A stretch of DNA of 64,000 nt from Eretmocerus hayati. Its lineage: Eukaryota; Arthropoda; Insecta; Hymenoptera; Aphelinidae. Where the stretch lies: NCBI GenBank assembly GCA_029851415.1, contig CM056744.1, forward strand, positions 97,311,338 to 97,375,337, read 5' to 3'. A program made the translations under genes and the position numbers. Within the stretch, counting starts at the first letter, position 1. Every line of letters begins with the position of its first letter. Below are positions 46,262 to 59,384 of the stretch, in pieces. Under the pieces are notes generated by a model. The model made no database searches, had not been told where the DNA came from, and worked only from the letters and a program-made list of their open reading frames with translations.

Positions 46262-48923
46262 AGAAATAACCCTCCTCAACTGGAACGCCCACGGAGTCAA
46301 GAGCAGAGAGCTCGAGCTCCGGAAACTCCTCAGTGACCACGATGTCAGCATCGCCTGCATCTCGGAAACACACCTGACACACAAAGATAAACCCTTCCTG
46401 CCAGGCTATGCGATCTACAGAAAAGACAGATCAAATGGCAAGGGCGGAGGAGGAGTGGCGATCGTCATCCAAACGTCGATCCGCCATAGGGCGATCCTTT
46501 CCGACGACTCTTTCGAAACAATTGGCATCGAAATTTCCACCACCGGTCAACCTCTACGTATCGTAGCGATCTACTCACCCCCGAAGGACACAGAGAAGTT
46601 CTCCAAACTCTCTCGTCTGTTCGATGCCACCACCCCGACCATCCTCGCAGGTGATCTGAATGCTAAACATTCCGCTTGGGGCTGCGCTCATGACAACCCC
46701 AGAGGAATCTCGCTACTCAAATCCTCTCTTAAGGATCTGTTCACCATAGAGCCCCCCCCCCCCCGCGAGCCCACTCACATCCCCTACAATGAGCGGCACA
46801 ACCCCGACATCTTCGACATTTTCATCACAAAAAATGTCAACCTTCCCACTGAGCCCTGGACTGTGGTTGACACCTCGTCCGACCACAACCCGGTTTTGCT
46901 GAAGATCCCGCTGACGACCCTTGCAAACGGGAACACAGTCGAGAGCATCGACTGGCTTCACCTTCGATACCTGTTGGAGACCACTCCCCTAAAATGTCGG
47001 CTCATCCGCTCCACTGCAGACATTGACACCGCGATCGACGAGCTCCCCTCGGACATCACGCGTGCCACTGCAGAAGCGACATCCCTTCGCCCGGTTTGAA
47101 AGAACAACTTCAAACTCCCGGATGACGTTGAAGAACTCATCAAGGAGAAAAACCATTACCGTAATCTTTGAACCAGGAGCAGATTCAGTCCTTTCAAGAC
47201 AAGACTCAACGCTCTCCAACGACAGATCAAGACGCGCCTTGCCGAGATCCGGAGTGCTTCCTTCGAAAAATACCTCGAGGAAGCCGAGATCAACCCCAAA
47301 CGGGCTTGGAAAGTCGTCAAGTCCCTTCGCAACAAGCAGCCGGTCCTTCTAGCTTTAGTGAAGGACAACCAATCTTTCTCACTGGACGAGGAGAAGGCTG
47401 AAATTTTTGCCGACTCTATCGAAGCCCAGTGTTCCTTAAACCCAAGCCTCCCAGAGCTGGCGGACCTACACGAGGCCATCTCGCGAGAAGTCCAGAATTT
47501 TCCTGTCCCCATCAACCCCGACATCCGACCCACAGACCCAGGAGAGATCCGATATCTCATCCGCAACCTGAAGAACCGGAAGGCACCTGGCAGTGACCAG
47601 ATCCGCAACGGAGTGCTAAAAATCCTCCCCCGCAAACACATTGCAGCAATCTGTAGTATTGTAAACGCCATTTTGCGTTTCAGCTACTTCCCCCCCGCCT
47701 GGAAAGAAGCCACGGTGGTATGTCTGCCCAAGCCAGGGAAACCTCTCTCCGTGGCGTCTAGCTACCGGCCAGTTAGCCTCCTACGCGCTCTCAGCAAATT
47801 AACTGAGACAATTGTTTTGGATCGAGTCGAAGATCACCTCGAGTCATCAAACGCCATACCCGATTTTCAACACGGTTTCCGGCGCAATCATGGCACAGGC
47901 CACCAATTGCTCAGAGTCTCGGAGTACATAGCCGAGAAAATGAACAAGCGGTGGCATACGTCTATGCTCCTACTCGATACCCAACAAGCCTTCGATAGAG
48001 TTTGGCGGGACGGGTTGGTCAAAAAGATGATCGACCTCGACTTCCCCCCCCCCTATCTAACTTGCCTCATCAGATCCTTCCTCTCTGATAGGACTTTCCG
48101 AGTAAAAGTCGGGACTGCACTCTCCTCGCCTCGACGAACCACAGCCGGAGTCCCTCAAGGTTCTCCACTATCCCCTACCATCTTCAACCTCTTCGGTCAC
48201 GACATGCCTCAGAATCCAGAAATCCTGATGGCCCTCTACGCCGATGACGTTGCCCTCATCTCCTCAACTCCCCAAGTCGAGTTTAGCCCCTCGAAGATCA
48301 ACCGCTTCCTCCCCTCTCTCATGGACTGGTACAACACCTGGCGTCTCACTATAAATGAGACGAAGTCGATCGGGATCTTCTTCTCTCAAAGAGGAAGATA
48401 CCCCACCAAAGGATTCTGCATCAAGTCACACAGAATTCCTTGGAGTAAGTCTGCCAAGTACCTAGGCGTAACTTTCGACGAGAACTTCTCATGGACTCGC
48501 CATGTCAAGCACACTTGAGCGAAAGCTTACGGGGCTTTCATCGCCTTGAAACCATTTTTCGCGAACCGGAAAATCTCGCCCCGCACCAAACTTCGAACTT
48601 TTAACGCCATAATTCGAAGTGTCTGCACCTACGCCATACCAACCTGGGGCTCAGTCGACCCTGCTCGGTTGAAACCTCTCCAGGGAGCTTTCAACAAGAT
48701 CCTGCGCTCAGTCACTGGCTACCCTTGGTACGTCAGAAATGCTCAGATCCGGCGTGAGACCAAAGTCCTCACTCTCGCCGAATCAGCTGTTTCCCACGCG
48801 AAGAATCTCCGAGCCTCCGTCCTATCCCATCCCAATCCCACCATTTCCACCCTCGCGAATTATGCCCCAAAATCCTTCGACAGAGTGAAGCGGCCCTGCT
48901 GCTTACTCGTACCGGACGCCTGA
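46242..48923 (+). pseudogene. Broken Jockey-type ORF2 (endonuclease and RT), family B
   Basis: The endonuclease reads cleanly (LLNWNAHGVKS, ISETHL, LAGDLNAKHSAWGC, SSDHNPVL) until a TGA at 47097-47099 and a nearby frameshift. RT motifs continue from 47358 (APGSDQIRNGVLK, GFRRNHGTGHQLL, LLDTQQAFDRVW, AGVPQGSPLSP and YADDVALI) to a TGA at 48516-48518, and the last part runs to 48923. It cannot make a full polyprotein. The catalytic YADD is intact, so the decay looks recent compared with the family A copies. Confidence 0.88.
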
Positions 48924-49131
48924 AGGCGCTCCTCCTCCGTGCCTCGCTCTTAGCGCAAGTGATTCTCCCGGCGACTCTACGCTGGGTAGGATACTCCGTT
49001 TTTCGCAAGCCTATTATTCTTTGCCTACTCTCTATCCTTCTTTCTCTTTCTCTCTACTTCTCTCATCTTTCTTCTCCCATCTTCCCTTCTTTCTTCTTCG
49101 GAACTATGACCACTTGTTTGGTTGGTGTCCA

Positions 49132-50042
49132 ACGCTCTCTCAACTTTTCCGAGTGAAATCTCACTCGGAAAGAGTGAGTTCTGACTCGGAGTTCGGAGTG
49201 AAATCGTGGCAACTCGGTACCGAGTGAGTTTCACTCAGAAAAAAGAGTGAGATTTTTCACTCGGGGAATCCGAGTGAATCCAAATGTTATCTAGCCGAAA
49301 CTGAATATTTTCGTTTAATCAATACATTGAGGGCTATAAAATTAATAAATTATTATTAATCATCCGAAGGTTGAAAAAAAAGAAAAAAATCAATTCCGCC
49401 TGTAGCGGCATGGTCACTTCGACATTTTTGTAATTTGGGGAGTGCGGGGATTTGAACTCGGATGCCATGATTGTAAAGCGGACTGCTTCTCCACTGGGCT
49501 ACTGCTGCTGTTGACATCTGAGGTCCATAGCAACCTGTCATGTGAATGATGCACCGTGTAACTTTATACGTGTCGTAAGTGGAAATGGAAATATGAAAAC
49601 TACTTAGCTATTATTTCGGGCGAAGAAATAACTCGAGAAATAACAAAAGTGAAACCTACATTTCTCCGGTAACAGGGCATTGATTCTATATTAGGGTTCA
49701 TTGATTGATACGTAATATGATATAATATTGGTCTGTACATGCATTTATAAAACTTATGGAAGAGGAGACTGACATTTCTTGGCTCAGATTTTCAACAAAT
49801 ATTGCAGGAAATCTACTATTTTCCCCTTTGTGAGCTACGCATTGATCCATCAGTAACAAACGTGCGGTAAAACATAACCTAAAATTTGATTTGAGCGTCT
49901 CACTTTTGCGTCCGAGTGAAATTTCACTCGAACTTCCGAGTGAAGTTTTTGATTTTTTTCATATTTGACTCTTTACCGAGTGAAATGGACTTTCACTCGG
50001 AACCCGAGTGAAAAATCTCACTCGGAGAAGTTAAGAGAGCGG
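49132..50042. mobile_element. Inverted-repeat DNA element built from CCGAGTGAAA units, inside the family B 3' UTR
   Basis: The ends are GCTCTCTCAACTTTTCCGAG and the reversed GCTCTCTTAACTTCTCCGAG. The SINE-like copy at 14333-14822 shows the uninterrupted 3' UTR, which places the insertion between about GTCCAACG and GGAGAGGGGTTTTAG. Both end regions repeat short palindromic units such as CCGAGTGAAATCTCACTCGG. The centre holds a tRNA-like stretch (49426-49515). No transposase is seen. Confidence 0.8.
49426..49515 (-). other. tRNA-like Pol III promoter remnant
   Basis: The minus strand reads TAGCCCAGTGG (A-box-like) and, about 40 bases on, GAGTTCAAATCCCC (B-box-like) followed by GCACTCC. The T-stem has two mismatches and the anticodon stem is poor, so it is not a working tRNA. 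It may be the head of an old SINE inside the inverted-repeat element. Confidence 0.4.
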
Positions 50043-50154
50043 AGAGGGGTTTTAGTCGGTAGGCGCCCTTTAGGTGAATCCGACACTACCCACGCTCTAG
50101 TGGGTGTCTATGAAGATCTCCCCTCTCCGGTCTGTCAAACAAAAAAAAAAAAAA

Positions 50155-50167
50155 TTTGTTTTAAGAC
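50155..50167 (+). repeat. 13 bp target-site duplication, right copy (family B)
   Basis: TTTGTTTTAAGAC, matching 44433-44445. Confidence 0.92.
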
Positions 50168-52440
50168 TTTCAATGCACCAAGCTACGTCTAATTCTGATG
50201 AATTGGAGCTGAACTGTCTCAATTCTTCCAAAATAAATAATGAGAATTGGCGATAGAGTAAATTTATCGCCGTGCACGCAGATTTGGAGCTTTTCGTCGG
50301 ACCAAAACACTCTTTCCGACCTATTTTGATGTGATAAACACGTTCTGAGTGGTAAAAAAGTCGTTCTGTACGCCTTTTCGAGATAAACATATGGGGGCAT
50401 GTTAGGTACACTCCGATGTTGGCATCCTTGTTTACAAATCGTCTCCGTGTTCTGCACATAAATTAGCTCCAGATATGAATTCTGCAACTTTGAAGAGTGG
50501 ATTTTCAAGGTTCTAAAGCAAAGAATCGAATGCGCTAAGGTACGTTAAGAATGGTTGAACTTTAAAAAACTTGGCATTAATTTTACTGAACGCAATTCCC
50601 TCGATGTTTTCTTAGCTATGCATTCACGAAAAATAGAAAAATCACTTTAAATTTTCTGGAGTACGCAGGAATGATTCAGGGTCGATGCAAACTACTTATT
50701 TTCTAATATTTTAATATAACAAATGTGAAAAAAATTGCCGGGGGGCCAAGGAGTGCTTATTCCCGAGATCGGCATGTGGGGACAAGTTGGGTACACTTAC
50801 CTTATAATACTTAGATTACATAGACTTCAGCGCAATCCCTTGAAGCTTTCGAGGGTACTAATCTCGAATATGTCCTCATTTTAAGATCGCTGGACCGAAA
50901 GCTAGGACATTTTGTAAATGTTGTCCCCGTGAAAGTATTGGTCGCACTTGTGTGATCTTAGGATATTTTTTGAGATTCCATGCACAGAAATAACCACGGA
51001 TAATCACTCGACAGAATCTAATAATTTCGTTATACTGTTGTCGTATTAACTCTGTTTAAAGCTGTCATGGATGATCCTCCATCACGTTGTTATAATTGAC
51101 ACAACAACAGCATGAATTTTCCCAAAAATTTTTGTTGCTTACTTCTCCGGAAGACTTTTTGATTATAGGATATGTTTTTGTTTCAACTCATCTTTTGAAC
51201 GAATACACACGGGACTAATACGTTGACTTTCACGCAAAGATTATTAGGGTAGATGAAGCAATTTTAGATTTTCAGTTAATCGGCCACTTGGCCATGTGTA
51301 ATACATTGTGTATGTGGCAGTCTTTGCCAATTATTCATTGGTTCCTATAAAAATTGTGGTAATATGTACCAGGAATGAATTCTTGAAGTTTGCTCTCTAA
51401 ATCCCGTCGACTGGAATGTCAGTCGATTTCGACTGATTTTCCAGTAGAAGTCTAGACTGAGATTCCGTCCACTCCGTCTCGACTGACTTTCCTGTCGAGC
51501 TTCGACTGACTTTTAGTTCAAGTTTTAAAATTTTTAAAAATTTATCGACGTTTGTGGTCAATCTTGAGGATACCATGAGAATTTTGACGAGGATCTCGTG
51601 GATCGACTACGCCTCATTGATTTCTCAGAAGTCCGTCAAAAATTCTATGATAGAGGTACGGAGGTATTACCATCACCATTTGAAGTATGTGATTGATGTT
51701 TCATCTCAACGGTACTTTAATCGTAATTTATCCTTGAGATGAAACATTGATCCCAAATATTCTTACTCGAAAATCCACACTGTACAAATATCATACAATC
51801 ATTAACCTGTAACACAGAATGTTTGCCTGGTATTGGAAGAATGATATTGAGTATTAATGATGATGATGCGATCTTTACAGATTCTGATTCTCTCTTAAAT
51901 GTTGAACCCATTCGTTGGAGAATTTCAGGATGAACTCCCATTAGATGGGGATCACCCATCAATCCGTCAAAATTGTCCGAATTGTGTAGGGCATGGAACG
52001 GTCACTCCGTGCCTAGATGAGGGTCTACGCACGAAGAGTTCTCGACCACTTTTAGATTGCCAACAATCTCCATTCGTCAACGATATAATTCACTCGTGGA
52101 AATCCGCAGATTCCAACATCTTGGTAGCTCTTATATTCAACAATGATTACTTCACATTGAGATAAATAATCATATTTTGCTATTTCATTGCAAAAAATGC
52201 TGTCGGTCGAAATGAGTACCCTCCTCGTTGGAAGCTGTATATGCAATCGGCTCTGTACTTACCCCCCATGTCTGTAGATTTCCCTGTGCTATAGAGTGTT
52301 ACAAGCGAATTTTCAATCTGAGTATATATTTTGACCGTTGAAACTCATCAGGAAACGAGATTGAAAATGAAAATGTGACGCGAACCGACGTGCTCACAGT
52401 TCGCACGATGCGCTTAGCGGAAGCAGGTCTTTCTCCGAGG
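50168..52440. other. AT-rich region upstream of histone H1, no supported gene
   Basis: A small cluster of TCGACTGACTTT-like repeats lies at about 51410-51520, and a 14 bp hairpin (ATGTTTCATCTCAA against TTGAGATGAAACAT) near 51690-51745. No gene is recognised. Confidence 0.5.
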
Positions 52441-52532
52441 TCCGCGCTCTGCTATATGGGAAGCGCCTTCCGCGCGTGTTTTCATCATATTCTCCGCTAC
52501 TCGTCCGCAGTTTCAGAGCTACATTCGCCACG
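52441..52532 (+). promoter_or_regulatory. Probable histone H1 promoter and 5' leader
   Basis: A weak TATA-like TATATGG starts at about 52453, about 80 bp before the ATG, in a locally GC-rich stretch (GCGCCTTCCGCGCG). No strong TATA box is present. The exact transcription start cannot be fixed by eye. Confidence 0.4.
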
Positions 52533-53096
52533 ATGACCGACACAGCAGCAGCGCCAGCCCCAGCAGCGGCCCCAGCGGCAGCCTCGCCTAAAAAAGCCGC
52601 GAAAAAGGCCGCAGGAGCCAAAAAGCCCGCCAAGCCCCGCGCACACCCTCCAGCGGGTGAGATGGTTCTGGCCGCCATCAAGGGACTCGCCGACAAGAAG
52701 GGATCGTCCCTCCAGGCCATCAAGAAGTACATCGCGGCCCACTACAAGTGCGACGTCGAGAAGCAGTCCATCTTCATCAGGAAGTTCCTGAAGTCCGCCG
52801 TCGCCAAGAAGACCATCACCCAGACCAAGGGCAGCGGAGCCGCAGGTTCGTTCAAATTGGCCCCAAAAGCCGAGGGTGCTAAGAAGGTTGCCAAGAAGGC
52901 CGCAGCCAAGAAGCCCAAGGCTGCCAAAAAACCATCCGCGGCCAAGAAGGCGGCATCGCCCAAGAAGCCGAAGGCGGTCAAACCCAAGGTGGCCAAGCCC
53001 AAGTCGCCCAAGAAGGAGAAGAAGGCAAAGGCACCCGCCAAGCCCAAGGCACCCAAACCCAAGAAGGCCGCCAAGCCCAAGCCAGCAAAGAAGTAG
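52533..53096 (+). CDS. H1: Histone H1 (linker histone)
   Basis: A 187-residue protein that binds linker DNA at the nucleosome entry and exit. The ATG at 52533 gives [10 protein letters not shown], a normal insect-type H1 start; the frame is open further upstream but that extension is not H1-like. An Ala/Lys/Pro-rich N-tail is followed by the winged-helix globular domain (about residues 34-110, with [12 protein letters not shown] and [10 protein letters not shown]). The long Lys/Ala/Pro C-tail has KPKAAKK and SPKK-type repeats. It is intronless, GC-rich and followed 40 bp later by the histone stem-loop, as for replication-dependent histones. It heads the quintet. Confidence 0.95.
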   Translation: MTDTAAAPAPAAAPAAASPKKAAKKAAGAKKPAKPRAHPPAGEMVLAAIKGLADKKGSSLQAIKKYIAAHYKCDVEKQSIFIRKFLKSAVAKKTITQTKGSGAAGSFKLAPKAEGAKKVAKKAAAKKPKAAKKPSAAKKAASPKKPKAVKPKVAKPKSPKKEKKAKAPAKPKAPKPKKAAKPKPAKK

Positions 53097-53135
53097 ATCC
53101 GGCCCTGATTGAACCTCCCTATCCCCTTCAAAATC

Positions 53136-53151
53136 GGCCCTTTTCAGGGCC
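53136..53151 (+). promoter_or_regulatory. Histone 3' stem-loop (H1)
   Basis: GGCCCTTTTCAGGGCC with ATC before and ACC after. This is the SLBP-binding signal for 3' processing of non-polyadenylated histone mRNA, 40 bp after the H1 stop. Confidence 0.95.
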
Positions 53152-54922
53152 ACCATGTAATTCTTATGTACGAACGAAAATTTGCTCCCATCCCAGACAA
53201 GTTTGATAGCCCGCCAAGGCAAATTATTCAAACAAAGTACTCTCCGCCCATTCTTCCCATGCTAGGAAACATTTGTTATCTAGTACCTTGAGGTGAATGA
53301 ATGCAAGATTACAAACAGATATAAAACCAACTCACTTGTGACAGAAGAACAACGAGACTCTTGAATATTCCTTTATATGACAAAACTCGACGGAAATAAA
53401 AATTTTCGTCGCCGTCGCTCCTCAAACTTATGGGATAATGTTGTAGAACTTCTCAAGCATTTGAAAAAAGCCTTGCCCATCACTCTGGAGCGATGTTGCT
53501 GTTGGTATCAATGAATTTAGTGGAGGCTGACAGAATTACATGGTACCAAGCTCACATGTAGAAGTGCCCTCAAGAAATGAGATGGTTTGAAGATAGTCAT
53601 GTTCGGGAGATTTGAATTTTGAGATATGAGAATGATTCTTCGTTTCATGAGCACGTTGGATCCAAAACTTCAACGTGAAACTCATGATTTTGAGCGCATC
53701 ACTTGCTCGTTTCAACTTTTTCACAATCAATCATTCTTCCCAATAACTTGCAGATCTTCAAAATGAATCAATGAGCGATGACTGAGAATATCAAACACTA
53801 TATCCATTCGTTCTCAAACTCTGTACACAACTCAATATCTTCCTCTCTCATCAAACTGATACTTTCCTCATGTTTGTCGGAAAATATTTCGTAGAATCTC
53901 CCTCGGTGTATGAGTTTACACATCAAATTGAGTCATGGTGTTGTCAATCTTTGACGTATTTCTACTATAAAGTTCATACAAACGACGCGGTCAATATTTT
54001 TCATCGGAATAATGTGTTGCTGTCGACTCAAGAAGCATTTTGATCGTCTTCCCTTGCTCTACAAATCCTCGTATAGCAATTGTCTTACAATTACCTCAAA
54101 TGTTATTTTATAAATCATTTTCTATGAAAAGATGAGATTTGAGGAGTAAAATACTTTCAGATTGGATTTCCTGAGATGAAGTTATTTTTTCCACAGATTG
54201 AAGAACTAGAAGGAAAAAAAAGGAAAAGAAACAAGACAGTGAACCTCGAAATCTGCGGAACCAGACAACATTTCCAATTTTATTGAGGAAACTCAGTTTA
54301 TAACACCGGAAGTCGACAAAGTACCATTAGAATAAACTACCAGGAAAAGAGTATCACGAAGCATGAACGTCTCTTTCGAGTAAAATAGTGTGTCGTCACA
54401 TAAAAGTTGAAGGTTTCGCAGATTCCCTCATATATATAACTCCTTCCTATGCCTTCGATGGCCTCAGGTGATCGTTTGGATTGGATACATTTTTTGGTAG
54501 TGAACAAGTACAAGATGGATCTCGGAGACAATCACCCGTGTCATTTTTGGCCTTCCAATATATGGCAAGATTGCAAGGAATCAAAAGAAAAATTTCGAGT
54601 TCAAGGATCATTTGCAGACAATCTCAAATATCAGAATGCTTAACATAATTCTAAACCCAACATTTTTCCCTCCATTCAAAAATTTAATTTTTATCTTAAG
54701 ACTACGGCCTCACGAGTATTTCGAATATTGCTGGAGTATTACGGAAGAATGAGTATTTTCTGATGAGGAAAAGTTGGGTGAGTTTGGAATGGACTAATTT
54801 GCAATCAACATCTTCTTTCATTGCCTGGAGCTGAGAGCAAGACGAGAACGCTTTCTGATTTAAAACTCAGGTCATATTATCTGATGAAGAGTAGCTGGCA
54901 TGTACGTTTAGATCAGATTAGT
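53152..54922. other. Spacer between H1 and H3, nothing recognised
   Basis: About 1.8 kb AT-rich, with no supported gene. H1 and H3 converge, so no promoter is expected here. Confidence 0.5.
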
Positions 54923-54938
54923 GGCCCTGAAAAGGGCC
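54923..54938 (-). promoter_or_regulatory. Histone 3' stem-loop (H3)
   Basis: On the minus strand it reads GGCCCTTTTCAGGGCC, 36 bp downstream of the H3 stop. Confidence 0.95.
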
Positions 54939-54974
54939 GATTGTTTTTTTTTGTCTCAATTTCCAGATGATGGC

Positions 54975-55974
<1,000 letters not shown>

Positions 55975-56034
55975 ACTCATCTCTCGCTCCGGCACCAGCG
56001 TTACTTAAAGATAAAAGATCAAAAAAAACCAATC

Positions 56035-56050
56035 GGCCCTTTTCAGGGCC
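56035..56050 (+). promoter_or_regulatory. Histone 3' stem-loop (H4)
   Basis: GGCCCTTTTCAGGGCC preceded by AAAAAAAACCAATC, 60 bp downstream of the H4 stop. Confidence 0.95.
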
Positions 56051-57871
56051 ACAAAGAACATTTTACGTTGAAGAACTGCATCGTCCCGGTATCAAAGTGA
56101 ACCCGCCACGTAATGGAATTGCGCTGATCCTTGAGATCATCTTACTGAAAACCCACCTCTACTTCATGTCTTGGGTAACATCACGTGAACATGTGAAATC
56201 TCCTCGGTGTTCGGGTGAGCCGATCCGAATTCGCCATGGTCTCTCAAAGATCATGACAAAATTCAGAGTTGACTCTGATGGTTATCACGTGGGAGGCTTT
56301 TCTCTTATAGCTCCATTTTATATTGGAATCGTAGAAGATCCTCGAATAAGTATCTTGGGTAAATTTTCTTCATGCATCCCTAAAATGACAGTGAATATCA
56401 AGAAAGAAGTCTGAAGTTGGCTCGAAACTGGAAGAAGTTTAGCAATACATAGACGAAAGTCGGCGACGTACATACACGATCTTCTTCATTCAATCAAAAA
56501 ACTAGGAGCTCGATTCTTCACTTTCCAACAGTTCTTCAATCAAAGTGATCAACATGAGATATCACCTGCATGAATATCGTGTGAAGATATAGTTTTCCAT
56601 GAGGAGCTCTGTGAATCCAGTTCTCTCTCGAAGATTCCCATTAGTATTTCTGGGATCGATGTGACACGCTTTGAAAATACTCAACGATCAAAAGTCAGAC
56701 ATTGTTCGCAATCGAAATAAATGAATATTTGAAGCTTTTCGTGAGTGATCTTAAAGATATGTTATATAGCTACTAATGAAGTATTTCACTGCTGATCGCA
56801 AAATGCCATCTTCCAAAAATCTCAGAAATGTTGATGGTGTGGATCATTCAGTAAAATTCAATCTCACTTGACGCTAGACTTAATAGCCTCGCATATATGT
56901 TGTGGATCGTCATGTGACTCTAACTTTTATCCAGAACGTAATTTTTAGCTGAGTCAACAAATTCGACTTTTATAAAAAATTATTGGCGATTGTCTGACTT
57001 TGCACGACTGTAACTAGTAGGAATGATTTTTGCACAGCAGAATTGATACGGTATACTCGATGACAGGAGCTTGGTGGTCATCATCCCTTCATAGAAATCA
57101 TTGATACTTGTGATAACACATAAGTGAGTTGATGACGCGATCACCCGATTCCACGGCCCGTTAGAATTCCGTCGATTATAAGTTCCATAACACTATTATT
57201 TTCAAGAATATTTAGGTGTTACAATCAGGCATCGAGTATAAATTTTCAACAGGATACCGCCACTGGCTCTAATTTTTACTGGATCCGGTCACAATAATCA
57301 AGACGGAAAGCTCTTAACAGGGAATTCAAAATTCCATTAGATTTTCGAAGCTGGCCTTGAAAGAATCGTTCCTGATCAAATATGGGGCATGCATGATTCA
57401 ATACGTCAACGTTTTTCGCAAAGAAAAGGTTTACTGAAGGTGCAAACTAAAAAGTTGACATATTGACACTGATACCTTGAAACTTACGAAGTTGTTGAAT
57501 TATAGTTATAAAACTCAGTCTTCAATACTGGGGGTAGAGTGGATTTAATAGTAAAAAATCGTAACAATCACACCTTATTGGGTACGGCGAAGAAAATCAG
57601 CAATTCAAGTTGACGAAGTAACTTGCATGCGAATTCTGTTATAATTTGCCCGATCAATATCGACAATTGCCTTTTTTCAAAACTCATCTGTCTTCTGAAC
57701 GTTGAGAATGCTAAGCAAAAATAACCAAATATGGAAAATAGGGGGGTAGATCTTTGCGTGGATGAATCGAACATCATCCTGAATGAAATTCGTCATAGAA
57801 CATGGTGTAAGAAGATGTCCGAAAATAGGAAGTCAGGAAATGATGCAGTTCTCACGTTAGAGAAATATGGT
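56051..57871. other. Spacer between H4 and H2B, nothing recognised
   Basis: About 1.8 kb AT-rich. A 105-codon frame at 56097-56414 has no recognisable domain. H4 and H2B converge here. Confidence 0.5.
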
Positions 57872-57887
57872 GGCCCTGAAAAGGGCC
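57872..57887 (-). promoter_or_regulatory. Histone 3' stem-loop (H2B)
   Basis: On the minus strand it reads GGCCCTTTTCAGGGCC, 43 bp downstream of the H2B stop. Confidence 0.95.
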
Positions 57888-57930
57888 GATTGGATTTTTC
57901 ATTCTTCGTTCAAAGACCTAGGCGTCCAAT

Positions 57931-58305
57931 TTACTTGGAGCTGGTGTACTTGGTCACGGCCTTGGTTCCCTCGGAAACGGCGTGTTTGGCCAGTTCACCG
58001 GGCAGAAGGAGACGCACGGCAGTCTGGATTTCCCGGGAGGTGATGGTCGACCTCTTGTTGTAGTGGGCCAGACGGGAAGCCTCGGCGGCGATGCGCTCGA
58101 AGATGTCGTTGACGAAGCTGTTCATGATGGACATGGCCTTGCTGGAGACACCGGTGTCGGGGTGCACCTGCTTCAACACCTTGTAGATGTAGATGGCGTA
58201 CGACTCGCGCCTCTTCTTGTGCTTCTTCTTCTTGTCGCCCTTGGCGATGTTCTTAACGGCCTTTCCGGCCTTCTTCACTGCCTTTCCGCTGGTTTTGGGT
58301 GCCAT
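57931..58305 (-). CDS. H2B: Histone H2B
   Basis: A 124-residue core histone. The basic N-tail ([19 protein letters not shown], then a KKKKHKKRR run) is followed by the conserved histone fold ([35 protein letters not shown]) and the C-terminus [12 protein letters not shown], including the ubiquitylated lysine context VTKYTSSK. Intronless. It forms a divergent pair with H2A. Typical arthropod H2B in length and sequence. Confidence 0.98.
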   Translation of the reverse strand: MAPKTSGKAVKKAGKAVKNIAKGDKKKKHKKRRESYAIYIYKVLKQVHPDTGVSSKAMSIMNSFVNDIFERIAAEASRLAHYNKRSTITSREIQTAVRLLLPGELAKHAVSEGTKAVTKYTSSK

Positions 58306-58989
<684 letters not shown>

Positions 58990-59018
58990 GCTCGTTACTC
59001 AACAAAAAAAGAACAATC

Positions 59019-59034
59019 GGCCCTTTTCAGGGCC
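59019..59034 (+). promoter_or_regulatory. Histone 3' stem-loop (H2A)
   Basis: GGCCCTTTTCAGGGCC followed by ACC, 30 bp after the H2A stop. Confidence 0.95.
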
Positions 59035-59209
59035 ACCATGTATTTCCAACGCATGAATGACTATCAGCCTCAGAACCACTTTTAAATTATTCCCCTCATC
59101 CAAATCTGTTATGTCAAGGGAGATGAGGATGCCTCTTGACTAAGCAATGCAGGAACGTACCATGAGTAAATTTATCAAAACTGTATCTCCAAGAGGGTTC
59201 TGTGGGTCT

Positions 59210-59311
59210 GAGTTGAACAAATTGCTCTCTGGAGTGACCATCGCCCAAGGAGGTGTCCTGAGCAACATCCAGGCCGTCCTTCTGTCCAAAAAGACTGAGA
59301 AGAAGGCTTGA
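59210..59311 (+). pseudogene. Truncated H2A pseudogene (C-terminal 33 codons)
   Basis: The segment reads [19 protein letters not shown] to KKTEKKA and a TGA, matching the end of the H2A gene 350 bp upstream with a few changes (two proline codons read serine). Nothing upstream of it is H2A-like, so it has no start or promoter. It is most likely left over from unequal crossing-over or deletion in a formerly longer histone array. Confidence 0.92.
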
Positions 59312-59368
59312 ATTCCTCGTCCATCTGACTCCTTCAATCCAAAAGACAAATAGAACAAAAATACGATC

Positions 59369-59384
59369 GGCCCTTTTCAGGGCC
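59369..59384 (+). promoter_or_regulatory. Histone 3' stem-loop of the H2A pseudogene
   Basis: An unmutated GGCCCTTTTCAGGGCC with ATC before and ACC after, 57 bp after the pseudogene stop. Confidence 0.95.

Larger units (their letters stand above)
44446..50154 (+). mobile_element. Full-length Jockey-type non-LTR element, family B
   Basis: The element starts AGTCTGCCGTCGG (with the preceding C, a CAGT-type start usual for Jockey-group internal promoters). It has a 480 bp 5' UTR containing a (CA)n tract, an intact ORF1, a broken ORF2 and a 3' UTR ending in a structured tail (GGGGTTTTAGTCGGTAGG, then a hairpin around ACCCACGCTCTAGTGGGT) and poly(A). Exact 13 bp duplications flank it. A 0.9 kb inverted-repeat element sits in its 3' UTR. 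Nonsense codons in ORF2 make it non-autonomous now. Confidence 0.92.

Noticed and set aside
56097..56414. 105-codon frame between H4 and H2B
   Set aside because: No recognisable domain; the region is a spacer between converging histone genes.
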